A stretch of 17,603 bases of DNA from an uncultured Eubacteriales bacterium. GTDB lineage: Bacteria > Bacillota > Clostridia > Oscillospirales > Oscillospiraceae. Made by a program: the position numbers and the translations under genes. Location: positions 1 to 17,603 of the forward strand of contig CABRZL010000035.1 of NCBI GenBank assembly GCA_902475435.1, read 5' to 3'. Within the stretch, counting starts at the first letter, position 1. Every line of letters begins with the position of its first letter. Shown one piece after another: positions 1-7,039 of this stretch. The notes under the pieces were generated by a model. That model was not told the origin of the DNA, did not search any database, and saw nothing but the letters and a program-made list of their open reading frames with translations.

Positions 1-552
1 GGTATGCGCCCGATCCGCAAGCCACTTTGCAACACTGTCCCAAGTCCAGTCAAAAGAAAAATGGTTATCACAGCCTGCATTGACCGCTCCATCGGAGGTG
101 ATTACAATGACGTCTCCCTCTACCAGCGGCAAGCTGCTTTCCCAGATAGATTTATTCTCCACTGTGCGATTCCGGCGTTCCGGCTGGACGATCTGTTTAT
201 TCCGGATAATCCATGCTTGGGGATTATCAAACTCTGTAAGCTGTGCCTCACCATTTTGGTCAATCGTAACCACACTGAAGGTACAATAATTTAAGCCCCG
301 TTCTGAACACACTGGCAGCGTTCGGATTACCGCATCCACTGCAGATTCCACACTCTCGCCACCCATAATCATTGTGGAAAGAATCGTCGAACCCATCGTG
401 GAAAGGATATTTGCTTTGACTCCGCTGCCCATTCCATCCGCAAGGACTCCAATAAAACGCTCCTCTGTCCGCTTCGTCTCAACCCGATCCCCGCAGACCT
501 CTTCACCGTCGTGATTGATACTGCAGAAGCCAAAATCAATATAGATGTTCAC
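1..552 (-). CDS. SpoIIE-type PP2C serine/threonine phosphatase (3' end outside window)
   Basis: N-terminal 184 codons of a soluble PP2C/SpoIIE-family phosphatase; the reading frame stays open to position 1. The start is GTG (550-552), which overlaps the TGA of the upstream sensory hydrogenase as GTGA and follows a GGAGGAGGAG ribosome-binding site. Metal-binding motifs are visible: Asp22 in CGDRVE, the ADGMGSG motif around Asp39, and a later VIVITSDGA stretch. No membrane segment precedes the catalytic domain, so this is not SpoIIE itself, which carries a long N-terminal membrane region. Family knowledge: such phosphatases remove phosphate from Ser/Thr of regulatory proteins such as anti-sigma antagonists. 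The overlap with the upstream gene implies the two products act together, with the hydrogenase-like protein sensing H2 or redox state and the phosphatase as output; the substrate is unknown. Confidence 0.85.
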   Translation of the reverse strand, partial: MNIYIDFGFCSINHDGEEVCGDRVETKRTEERFIGVLADGMGSGVKANILSTMGSTILSTMIMGGESVESAVDAVIRTLPVCSERGLNYCTFSVVTIDQNGEAQLTEFDNPQAWIIRNKQIVQPERRNRTVENKSIWESSLPLVEGDVIVITSDGAVNAGCDNHFSFDWTWDSVAKWLADRAHT

Positions 553-2252
553 GGCTCCTCCTCCCCTAAGATACGACGCTTCAGCTGATTCAGCGTAACC
601 TTTGTTTCTGCGGTCGTCTCTCCCAGTAAAAACGCAATCTGTTGGGCTACTGTCATCTGTTTCTCAATGACCTTTTGTGCCATTTCTACACTTTGAAGAC
701 GGGACTGTTGCTGACTTGCCTCCTTTTCCTCCTCTTCTGTAACATCCCGGAACAATCCCAGAACCATTTTTAGTTCCTTTAATGGTACTAGATTTACTTC
801 CACACGCATAAAAATTTCCGGAATATCCATACGTCGGTTTTGAATGGACAGTCCCGTGTCCAGGACATATTGAAAGTCTCCTGGATCCATAAGCTCAAAG
901 ATGTACTTTTCCTGGTCCGGCTGGATAGAAAATAAACTGCATGCTTCTTCATTCAGACCCACCACTTTTTGCGTCTCATCCACTAAAATTGCCGCCATAG
1001 GGAGGTGTTCATAGAGCACGCTGTATACATCTTGCTTGGCTTCCTGAACCACCTGGCGGCAGAGGCTCACATTTTCCTGATGCATCAGAATCGCCTCGGC
1101 CCTGGCACGGCAGGTATCAAATCCGCAGGCACCGCAGTTCTTTTGCTGTCTTGGATTTCCCACCCCAATATGATAAAGCATCTCCTGAATCTGTGCTTCA
1201 TCAAAGGTCACCGCTCCCACACCGCGAGCAATCGCAGGATTGGACATTGCAATTCCCTGTGTATCGAAATAGGGGGTTCGTCCATCATGTTTCAGTTGAT
1301 GCTCCAACAACTCCCCGGCGGCATATCGTTTGGAAAGGGACAGTTCTCCTGCTGGTCCGCCAATACATCCACCCACACAGGCATATAATTCCAAAATACA
1401 ATGATGAACTTTGCCCTGTCTGAGCTGTTCCAGTACAGCCATGCAGCGATCCATTCCATCGGCCACAACCGCCCGATAGTCATGTTGCGGTATAAAATAG
1501 TTAACACATTCTATCATGCCGCCGGCAACTGCTCCAAGACATCCTATCCCGCCTGATTCAGATAACAGCGGCTCCTCATCACAGGATGCCACATCTATTT
1601 TCTCTTTCTCAAACCAGGCCATCAACTGAGGGAAGGTCAATACCGCATTGATCTCTGTAGAATGCCGCACATCTCTTGCCTCTTGCGTACGCGCCCCACA
1701 AACCGATACATATGCCACTGCTGCACTGGTAAAGTCTCTTTTTAGCATCCGTCCATGCGCAATCATGGGGGAGGCCACTGGCGCCAACGCCCCAATCAAC
1801 TCGGGGTAGTACTGCTCCACCAGATTTCTCACAACAGGGCAATTTGTCAAAATCATATTGTCCATATGTCTTTCCCGAATTAATCGGGCATATTCCGACG
1901 CCACCGCCGCTATCGCTTCCGAAGCATCTGCGACATCCCAAATTCCCAGCTGTTGGGCAGCTGCTGCTAAACGCTCCAGGCTGACCTCTTCCGGCAGCAA
2001 AGCACGACAAGCCGGGTCCAAGGACAAAATCACTTTCCTTTTTGCCTGCAAAAACTGCTGCACTTTCGTTACCTGACTATCCAGCCATATTGCCCCATGT
2101 CCGCAGCTTTGATAGCAAATGCCACAATCCACACATCGGCTATCGTTGATGGTCACAGCACCATTTCGAAGTTCTGCCGCATACACGGGACATTCCTGCA
2201 TGCACCGCAAGCAGGACCGGCACTTGTCCTCCTGAATCTGATACGCACGCAC
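549..2252 (-). CDS. Sensory [FeFe]-hydrogenase-like protein with ferredoxin, Fes and PAS domains (HydS-like)
   Basis: 567 aa from GTG, with AGGAGGT (2261-2267) 8 nt upstream. Domains in order: two [4Fe-4S] ferredoxin motifs (Cys11/14/17/21 and Cys40/43/46/50); an [FeFe]-hydrogenase large-subunit domain (about 70-365); a Fes-type CGACG domain (Cys373/376/381/398); a PAS domain (about 408-505); a short helical tail. The H-cluster region keeps one Cys in each loop: L1 TNCPVV (Cys138), L2 VSVCGAR (Cys185) and L3 ACVGGCIGG (Cys292, Cys296). The Cys that relays protons in catalytic enzymes (first Cys of TSCCP) is Asn137 here, and the PCTAKK loop is degenerate. This matches group C sensory hydrogenases, which signal H2 or redox state rather than turn it over fast. 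The downstream PP2C gene overlaps by GTGA, the arrangement described for phosphatase-linked group C members. True H2 binding is inferred, not shown. Confidence 0.87.
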   Translation of the reverse strand: MRAYQIQEDKCRSCLRCMQECPVYAAELRNGAVTINDSRCVDCGICYQSCGHGAIWLDSQVTKVQQFLQAKRKVILSLDPACRALLPEEVSLERLAAAAQQLGIWDVADASEAIAAVASEYARLIRERHMDNMILTNCPVVRNLVEQYYPELIGALAPVASPMIAHGRMLKRDFTSAAVAYVSVCGARTQEARDVRHSTEINAVLTFPQLMAWFEKEKIDVASCDEEPLLSESGGIGCLGAVAGGMIECVNYFIPQHDYRAVVADGMDRCMAVLEQLRQGKVHHCILELYACVGGCIGGPAGELSLSKRYAAGELLEHQLKHDGRTPYFDTQGIAMSNPAIARGVGAVTFDEAQIQEMLYHIGVGNPRQQKNCGACGFDTCRARAEAILMHQENVSLCRQVVQEAKQDVYSVLYEHLPMAAILVDETQKVVGLNEEACSLFSIQPDQEKYIFELMDPGDFQYVLDTGLSIQNRRMDIPEIFMRVEVNLVPLKELKMVLGLFRDVTEEEEKEASQQQSRLQSVEMAQKVIEKQMTVAQQIAFLLGETTAETKVTLNQLKRRILGEEEP

Positions 2253-2293
2253 AGGCCCCCACCTCCTGAAAATTAAACGTCATAATATATTTA

Positions 2294-2322
2294 ATTATAT
2301 CGCAAAAGCTGCAAGGGCACAA
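2294..2322 (-). promoter_or_regulatory. Sigma-A-type promoter of the sensory hydrogenase gene
   Basis: On the minus strand, TTGTGC (2317-2322) is followed after 17 nt by a perfect TATAAT (2294-2299). The predicted start near 2287 leaves a leader of about 35 nt. The promoter lies in the 73-bp gap after sigE. I see no terminator in that gap, so read-through from spoIIGA-sigE is also possible. Confidence 0.6.
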
Positions 2323-2325
2323 GCA

Positions 2326-3024
2326 TCAGTAAATCTGCTTTAAAATTTCTCGCCTTAATCGCAAAATAATTCTCTTCTCTAGGCGAGAAATATAGGACTG
2401 TGATATTCCCAATAAATCCGCCACTTCCTTTTGCGTTTTTTCCCTTCCACCACCAATGCCATATCGCAAGGTCACAATCGTTTTTTCCTTATCCGAGAGA
2501 TTACCCAGAGCTTCCCGCAGAAGGCGCAGATCAACATCATCCTCCATAGGCCGGGATACGGCATCGGGTTCTGTTCCCAATACATCGCCAAGTAGCAATT
2601 CATTTCCATCCCAATCTGTATTGATTGGTTCATCCAGGGATACATCTGTTTTGTGTGAAGCAATCTTTCGGATATACATCAAAATCTCATTCTCAATGCA
2701 ACGGGATGCATACGTGGCCAGTTTAATATTTTTCTCCGGCCGAAAGGTATTCACTGCCTTAATAAGTCCGATGGTACCAATCGAAATAAGATCCTCTAAA
2801 TTGATTCCCGTACTCTCAAATCTTCGGGAAATATATACAACCAGACGGAGATTGTGTTCAATCAGAACCTGTTTAGCCGACTCATCTCCTGCATTCATGG
2901 CCTCAATTGCGGCACTCTCCTTTTTGCGTTCCAGCGGCGGCGGAAGTATATCGCTTCCTCCTATGTACATCAGTTTCTCCGGCAGCTTTTTTGCTGCAAG
3001 CCATTTGGTCAAAATCTCAATCAT
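2326..3024 (-). CDS. sigE: Sporulation sigma factor sigma-E precursor (SpoIIGB)
   Basis: 232 aa, close to the 239 aa of the Bacillus protein. It directs RNA polymerase to mother-cell genes early in sporulation. Visible: a pro-sequence and processing region (residues 1-31) with the characteristic LMYIGGSDILPPPL segment; region 2 core-binding and -10 recognition (about 55-123, including NLRLVVYISRRF and TYASRCIENEILMYIR); region 4 with the -35-binding helix-turn-helix (about 172-228, TQKEVADLLGISQSYISRLEKR). ATG (3022-3024) overlaps the TGA of spoIIGA as ATGA, behind a GGGGGAG ribosome-binding site, so it is translationally coupled to its own processing protease. In Bacillus and many Clostridia sigG follows directly; here a sensory hydrogenase gene follows instead. 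Confidence 0.96.
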   Translation of the reverse strand: MIEILTKWLAAKKLPEKLMYIGGSDILPPPLERKKESAAIEAMNAGDESAKQVLIEHNLRLVVYISRRFESTGINLEDLISIGTIGLIKAVNTFRPEKNIKLATYASRCIENEILMYIRKIASHKTDVSLDEPINTDWDGNELLLGDVLGTEPDAVSRPMEDDVDLRLLREALGNLSDKEKTIVTLRYGIGGGREKTQKEVADLLGISQSYISRLEKRIILRLRREILKQIY

Positions 3025-3866
3025 ATTACTCCCCCCAGCAGAGCCTCATAGCCTCCTCCATCTGATACTGGAACAGGCGAAAATGCCATGAGCATGGCTT
3101 CCTTTTTTCCTCCAATTTTTGTTTCCTCCGGCCGAATGGCCAGCAGCATTCCTCGGCTGACGCCCACCGTCTTATACGGAATCAGACGGGGATGCAGGGA
3201 TGGCCGCAGAGCCGACAACCGCTCCAGCAGAATCGCCGGTTGCTGAAGTTCCTCCTCTGTAATCGGTACTTCCGGAAGAAGCCGTCTGAGTATGTCGCCG
3301 TCTGCCACCAGTACCGGGCACCCTGAAATTGGATCTTTTAGCGTATTCCCCGTATCTCGGAGAGCAGTAAACACCGTTTCCCTTCCTCCCAACCGAACCG
3401 TGACCTCCGCTACGTCGCCTCCCTGGTGGGAAAGACGTCCCAGGCCCCACTTCATCAGCCCAAAAGCGCCGCCGGCCGTCAATGCCAGAACGCCAAGGCT
3501 CACAGGATAGTATACCCGGTTTCCCACCAGTGCTGCCGGAGCTGAAAACAGTTCTGTCAGCAACAACACAATTCCGGAAAAGGCCGCTGCCAAAAGCAGA
3601 AACACAACGCCCCGGCGCAGCAGCCCTCTTCCCGTCCCAAAGGAGATGATGCACAATATCCCAGCAAACACCAGTTCCCAGAACAGATTGCCCAGAAATC
3701 GGAATTCCGGCAGCAGGCTGATTGCAGCATAAACTCCGCCTACCAGCGCCGCCAGCAAAATTCTTTTCCGCCTCAAAGGCGTGGCGGTGACGCTTCCACA
3801 AGCTACCAACAGGAGATAATCCAGCAGCCCATTGAGCAATAGCACCTGGTCGAGATAAACTACCAT
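3021..3866 (-). CDS. spoIIGA: Sigma-E processing peptidase SpoIIGA
   Basis: Membrane aspartic protease that cleaves the pro-sequence from sigma-E after a signal from the forespore (family knowledge). From the ATG at 3864-3866 it is 281 aa. The N-terminal half holds about five hydrophobic segments (roughly 6-24, 36-52, 58-76, 86-105, 118-140). The C-terminal cytoplasmic domain carries the catalytic motif DTGNTLKDPISG (Asp171), matching the DSGN/DTGN motif of the family, and a conserved RLIPYKTVG segment (about 227-235). I chose this start over the ATG at 3872 because the AGGGGG ribosome-binding site abuts the earlier ATG directly but lies 6 nt from this one, and the resulting MVVYLDQVLLLN start resembles other SpoIIGA proteins. 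The stop overlaps the sigE start (ATGA). Confidence 0.94.
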   Translation of the reverse strand: MVVYLDQVLLLNGLLDYLLLVACGSVTATPLRRKRILLAALVGGVYAAISLLPEFRFLGNLFWELVFAGILCIISFGTGRGLLRRGVVFLLLAAAFSGIVLLLTELFSAPAALVGNRVYYPVSLGVLALTAGGAFGLMKWGLGRLSHQGGDVAEVTVRLGGRETVFTALRDTGNTLKDPISGCPVLVADGDILRRLLPEVPITEEELQQPAILLERLSALRPSLHPRLIPYKTVGVSRGMLLAIRPEETKIGGKKEAMLMAFSPVPVSDGGGYEALLGGVI

Positions 3867-3958
3867 TTCCATCCCCCTGGAGCATCATAGCACGTCCATC
3901 ATGAAAAGGTGCTCGAAACCGGCATCGGAAGAAAAATAATCAAGCCTTTAAACGCCGC

Positions 3959-3987
3959 ATTATAGCTATCTCTTATGTTCCTTGCAA
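3959..3987 (-). promoter_or_regulatory. Promoter of spoIIGA-sigE
   Basis: On the minus strand, TTGCAA (3982-3987) and a perfect TATAAT (3959-3964) are separated by 17 nt. The predicted start near 3952 gives a leader of about 85 nt before spoIIGA. The spacing is the normal sigma-A optimum, unlike the 22-bp spacer of the Bacillus subtilis spoIIG promoter. I found no exact Spo0A box (TGNCGAA) in this intergenic stretch. Confidence 0.65.
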
Positions 3988-4039
3988 TGTCCCATTTTCG
4001 TTCCATCCCTCAGATTTTTGTAAAAATGAACAATACGCT

Positions 4040-4053
4040 CATAAACGTTTATG
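4040..4053. promoter_or_regulatory. 14-bp perfect palindrome, candidate operator
   Basis: CATAAACGTTTATG reads identically on both strands and has a central CG, as LacI/GalR-family operators do. It lies in the 336-bp gap between divergent spoIIGA and the SDR gene, 149 bp before the SDR start. A TATAAT at 4087-4092 could be the SDR -10 but lacks a good -35. The rest of the gap (about 3988-4039 and 4093-4190) shows nothing I can name. Confidence 0.4.
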
Positions 4054-4202
4054 TTGTTTTCCAATGTGCGCCATTTGCTCCCATAGTATAATGCAAATAG
4101 ATGTTCATGCACGGCCATGCAATGTACAGAAAGGGAACACAGGCGTATTCGCGCCCATATTTTGCTCCCTAATTGGATACATTATGAGAAAGAAGGATCA
4201 CT

Positions 4203-4985
4203 ATGGCAATCAAGGTCGTAAGTAATGTGTTGCACAATCCCACAAATATTTTAGCAGGCAAAGTGGCAATAATCACCGGTGCTGCTCAGGGCATGGGCGC
4301 TATGCATGCCAGAGGCTTTGTCATGGAGGGCTGCAAGGTCGTAATTACAGACGTTCAAGACGAAAAAGGCCAGGCTCTGGCGGATGAACTGGGTGAAAAC
4401 GCAGTCTATATGCACCTGGATGTCTCCAACAGTAAGCAATGGCAGGAAGTCGTGCAAAAAACAGAAGAAACTTTCGGTTATGTGACTATTCTGGTCAACA
4501 ATGCAGGCTACGGCGTATTTAAAACATTAGATGAGCTTACAGAAGAGGATTTTATGAAAACCTTCCGGATTGATGAGCTGGGCGTATTTCTGGGAATGAA
4601 GTATTGTTCCGCTTCCATGAAAAAAGCGGGATATGGCTCCATCGTCAATATATCCTCTGTAGACGGTCTGGTCAGCGCAGCCACCGCTATCGCCTATAGT
4701 GCCTCCAAACACGCGGTAACAGGAATGACAAAGGGCGCCGCCGTAGAACTTGGGCCATATAAAATCCGTGTCAATTCCGTGCATCCCGGCATTATCAAAT
4801 CGCCCATGGCAGAGCAGGCTGATGTGGTGGAATACCTAAAAAATTTGGAAAAGGATATTCCCCTGCGCAGACGTGCAGAAGTTGATGAAGTAACCGAAGT
4901 TGTAATTTTTTTGGCATCTGACGTATCCTCCTATGTCAACGGCACCCAGATTGTTGTAGATGGAGGTCTAATCTGCGACCTGTAG
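4203..4985 (+). CDS. Short-chain dehydrogenase/reductase, hydroxysteroid-dehydrogenase-like
   Basis: 260 aa classical SDR, behind a GAAGGA ribosome-binding site 5 nt before ATG. It likely oxidises or reduces a secondary alcohol/ketone with NAD(H): TGAAQGMG nucleotide loop (25-32), Asp50 at the end of strand 2 (typical of NAD preference), NNAG (99-102), Ser152, and YSASK with Tyr165 and Lys169. The C-terminal half (VNSVHPGIIKSPM, SSYVNGTQIVVDGG) resembles bacterial 3-alpha/20-beta-hydroxysteroid dehydrogenases, so a bile acid or steroid substrate is plausible in a gut organism but not established. Odd points: the tetrad Asn, usually in a D-I-N-L-x-G context, appears as Asp124 in RIDELG, and there is a stretch of about 17 residues before the Rossmann fold. 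It is monocistronic and flanked by a candidate operator and a terminator. Confidence 0.88.
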   Translation: MAIKVVSNVLHNPTNILAGKVAIITGAAQGMGAMHARGFVMEGCKVVITDVQDEKGQALADELGENAVYMHLDVSNSKQWQEVVQKTEETFGYVTILVNNAGYGVFKTLDELTEEDFMKTFRIDELGVFLGMKYCSASMKKAGYGSIVNISSVDGLVSAATAIAYSASKHAVTGMTKGAAVELGPYKIRVNSVHPGIIKSPMAEQADVVEYLKNLEKDIPLRRRAEVDEVTEVVIFLASDVSSYVNGTQIVVDGGLICDL

Positions 4986-5051
4986 TATATACTATTTTTC
5001 GGTTTTCCAACATAAATCTAGCACACCTTATGTAAGGCTCCTATATCAAAC

Positions 5052-5096
5052 AAACCGGACCGGCTGAAGGCAATCAACCTTCAGCCGGTCCGGTTT
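5052..5096. terminator. Bidirectional hairpin terminator
   Basis: Two perfectly complementary 19-nt arms (5052-5070 and 5078-5096) enclose a 7-nt loop; the stem is GC-rich at its centre and ends in AAA/TTT. It lies between the convergent SDR and radical SAM genes and can serve both. The U-rich tails are short. Confidence 0.85.
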
Positions 5097-5099
5097 ATA

Positions 5100-5972
5100 T
5101 TATAGTCCTCTGCTCTCCTCACTGCGCATTCGAATGTTACCATGTAATGCCCCATCAATAAGTGCCAAGAGTTTTTCTCGGTCCTCGCAGAGGGTCCCCT
5201 TCAGGGGAAGATAATTGGAAGCATGATCCGAGGTGAAATGCATCCCCGACACTTGAAGATTTCGGATCAGTTCCGCCGTTTCCTCCAAACTCTCCTTTGC
5301 AGAAAGCACCTGGAATTCTCCGCGCAGAGCCTGGTTCCCCAGTTTTGTTCCTTCTACCGGTGTGTAATTCATAGCCGAAAGGTGGTTTGGCCTCATTTTA
5401 TTGACCAAGCTTGCAGTTTCTCTGGCATTTTCCATGGAAAGCGGTTTTCCCCCCAAGCCAATGAGCACAATCCCCCACAGGTCAATTCCAGCATCCCGAA
5501 GCCGCTCCCCCGCGTCCAGCATCTGAGCGCGGTCAACTCCTTTGTTTGTAAACTTCAGCAGCGAATCCATGCCGGTTTCAATTCCCAGATATGCCCGTCC
5601 CAGGCCGGCTTCCCGAAGCAACCGAAGTTCCTCCGGCGTTTTTTTTCGGGTACTGATCGGTCCGGCATAAGTGGAAATCAGACGACAATATGGAAAATCT
5701 TTTTTGATTTCCTTCAGAATTGTTAAAAGGTCTTCTGTATCCATGGCGATGGCATCGCCGTCGCAGAGAAATACCTTTTCATAGCGGTCATAAAAACAAG
5801 CTGCTTCCCGGATATCACCCAGAATTTCATCCAAGGGCCGTACCCGGAACTTTTTTCCCTTATACATGCCGCAGAAAGTACAGCCATTGTGGCTGCACCC
5901 GATCGTAGCCTGGACCAAAAAACTTCTCCACTCACCGGGAGGCCGATATACCGGCGGCTCATACTCAATCAT
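5100..5972 (-). CDS. Radical SAM protein with CX4CX2C cluster motif
   Basis: 290 aa. ATG overlaps the hisC stop as ATGA, with GGAGG 7 nt upstream. The cluster motif GCSHNGCTFCGMYK places Cys26, Cys31 and Cys34 in CX4CX2C spacing, one residue longer than the canonical CX3CX2C. These would ligate the [4Fe-4S] cluster that cleaves S-adenosylmethionine. Later features fit a radical SAM TIM barrel: a VFLCDGDAIAMD strand (about 67-78), GLGRAYLGIETGMDSLLK (about 143-160) and a GIVLIGLGGK segment. The conserved N-terminal YEPPVYRPPGEW and the CTFCGMYKGKKFR stretch suggest a specific clostridial subfamily whose reaction I do not know. It is the last gene of the DUF951-recQ-hisC operon. The neighbours give no clear pathway. 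Confidence 0.85.
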   Translation of the reverse strand: MIEYEPPVYRPPGEWRSFLVQATIGCSHNGCTFCGMYKGKKFRVRPLDEILGDIREAACFYDRYEKVFLCDGDAIAMDTEDLLTILKEIKKDFPYCRLISTYAGPISTRKKTPEELRLLREAGLGRAYLGIETGMDSLLKFTNKGVDRAQMLDAGERLRDAGIDLWGIVLIGLGGKPLSMENARETASLVNKMRPNHLSAMNYTPVEGTKLGNQALRGEFQVLSAKESLEETAELIRNLQVSGMHFTSDHASNYLPLKGTLCEDREKLLALIDGALHGNIRMRSEESRGL

Positions 5973-7039
5973 TGTTCTTCCTCCAATATGATTTTCAGCG
6001 TATCAATCAGCACGTCCATCTCTGCCTCCGTACCAATTGTAATTCGTAAAAAATTGTCGATACGCGGTTTATCAAAATAACGTACCAGCACACCTCTCTC
6101 CCGAAGCCGCTGAAACAATGTGCGTGCGGGTACTTTCTGATGAGACGCAAATACAAAATTGGTCTGGGAAGGTAGTACAGTAAATCCCAGCGTCTGTAAT
6201 TTCCCAGTGGTAATTTCCCTAGTTTTCGCAATGACACGGCAGGTATCATAAAAATATTCCCGGTCCTCCGCTGCTGCTTTGGCCGCCGCCAATGCCAGCC
6301 GATCCAATGTATAGGAATTCATGGAATTCTTCACCGTCTGAAGTGCATGAATCAGCCCTTCATTTCCAAAGGCAAACCCAATCCGCATTCCCGCCAGAGC
6401 ACGGGACTTGGAAAAAGTCTGAACCACCAGCAAATTTTCGTATTCGGACACCAAGCCAGCCGCTGACTCACATCCAAAATCCACATAGGCCTCATCCACA
6501 ATCACCACGTGATGGGGATTTGCTTCCACCACCCGACGCACTTGCTCCAAAGGAAGTCCGATACCGGTGGGTGCATTGGGATTTGTCAGTACCACCGTTC
6601 CATCATCCAGCATCAGCTTTTCCAAAGGAATGGTATAATCCTCGTTTACCGGTACAATTCGGCAATTGTTCTGAAAGAATTTTCCATATACCGGGTAAAA
6701 ACTGTAGGTGATGTCCGGGAACACCGCCGGGGTATCCTCATCCATAAAGGCCAGAAAACAGAAGGCCAGCACCTCGTCGGATCCATTGCCTACAAACGCT
6801 TGTTCCGGTTGAAGTCCATATAGACCCGCCAGGGTGCTGCGAAGCTCCATACACTCAGGGTCCGGATATAGACGCAATTCTGACAGATCCACAGCCGCAA
6901 TCGCCTCCTGTACTCTGGGAGACGGTGGATAAGGATTTTCATTGGTATTCAGCTTTACATAACGGCGATCTCTTGGCTGTTCCCCAGGCACATAGGGTTC
7001 TAACGACCGAATACGGCGGGACCAGTAAGCCTGATTCAT
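5969..7039 (-). CDS. hisC: Histidinol-phosphate aminotransferase (class I/II PLP aminotransferase)
   Basis: 356 aa, the usual length. HisC moves an amino group between glutamate and imidazole-acetol phosphate in histidine synthesis, using pyridoxal phosphate. Visible: NTNENPYPPSP near the N-terminus (31-41), NPNAPTG (153-159), VDEAYVDF with Asp182, the PLP Schiff-base lysine Lys211 in TFSKSRALAGMRIGFAFG, and the C-terminal Arg332 in FLRITIGT that binds substrate carboxylate. AAGGAG lies 9 nt before ATG. Start and stop overlap recQ and the radical SAM gene respectively by ATGA. No other his gene is in view, so it could instead be a related aromatic or threonine-phosphate aminotransferase; HisC is the best call from sequence. 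Confidence 0.88.
   Translation of the reverse strand: MNQAYWSRRIRSLEPYVPGEQPRDRRYVKLNTNENPYPPSPRVQEAIAAVDLSELRLYPDPECMELRSTLAGLYGLQPEQAFVGNGSDEVLAFCFLAFMDEDTPAVFPDITYSFYPVYGKFFQNNCRIVPVNEDYTIPLEKLMLDDGTVVLTNPNAPTGIGLPLEQVRRVVEANPHHVVIVDEAYVDFGCESAAGLVSEYENLLVVQTFSKSRALAGMRIGFAFGNEGLIHALQTVKNSMNSYTLDRLALAAAKAAAEDREYFYDTCRVIAKTREITTGKLQTLGFTVLPSQTNFVFASHQKVPARTLFQRLRERGVLVRYFDKPRIDNFLRITIGTEAEMDVLIDTLKIILEEEQ

Noticed and set aside
3172..3888. Minus-strand open frame of 238 codons overlapping spoIIGA
   Set aside because: It is a frame-shifted reading of spoIIGA with no protein-like composition.
4087..4092. TATAAT as a confident SDR promoter
   Set aside because: No acceptable -35 at 16-18 bp and no TG extension, so it is only mentioned, not called.
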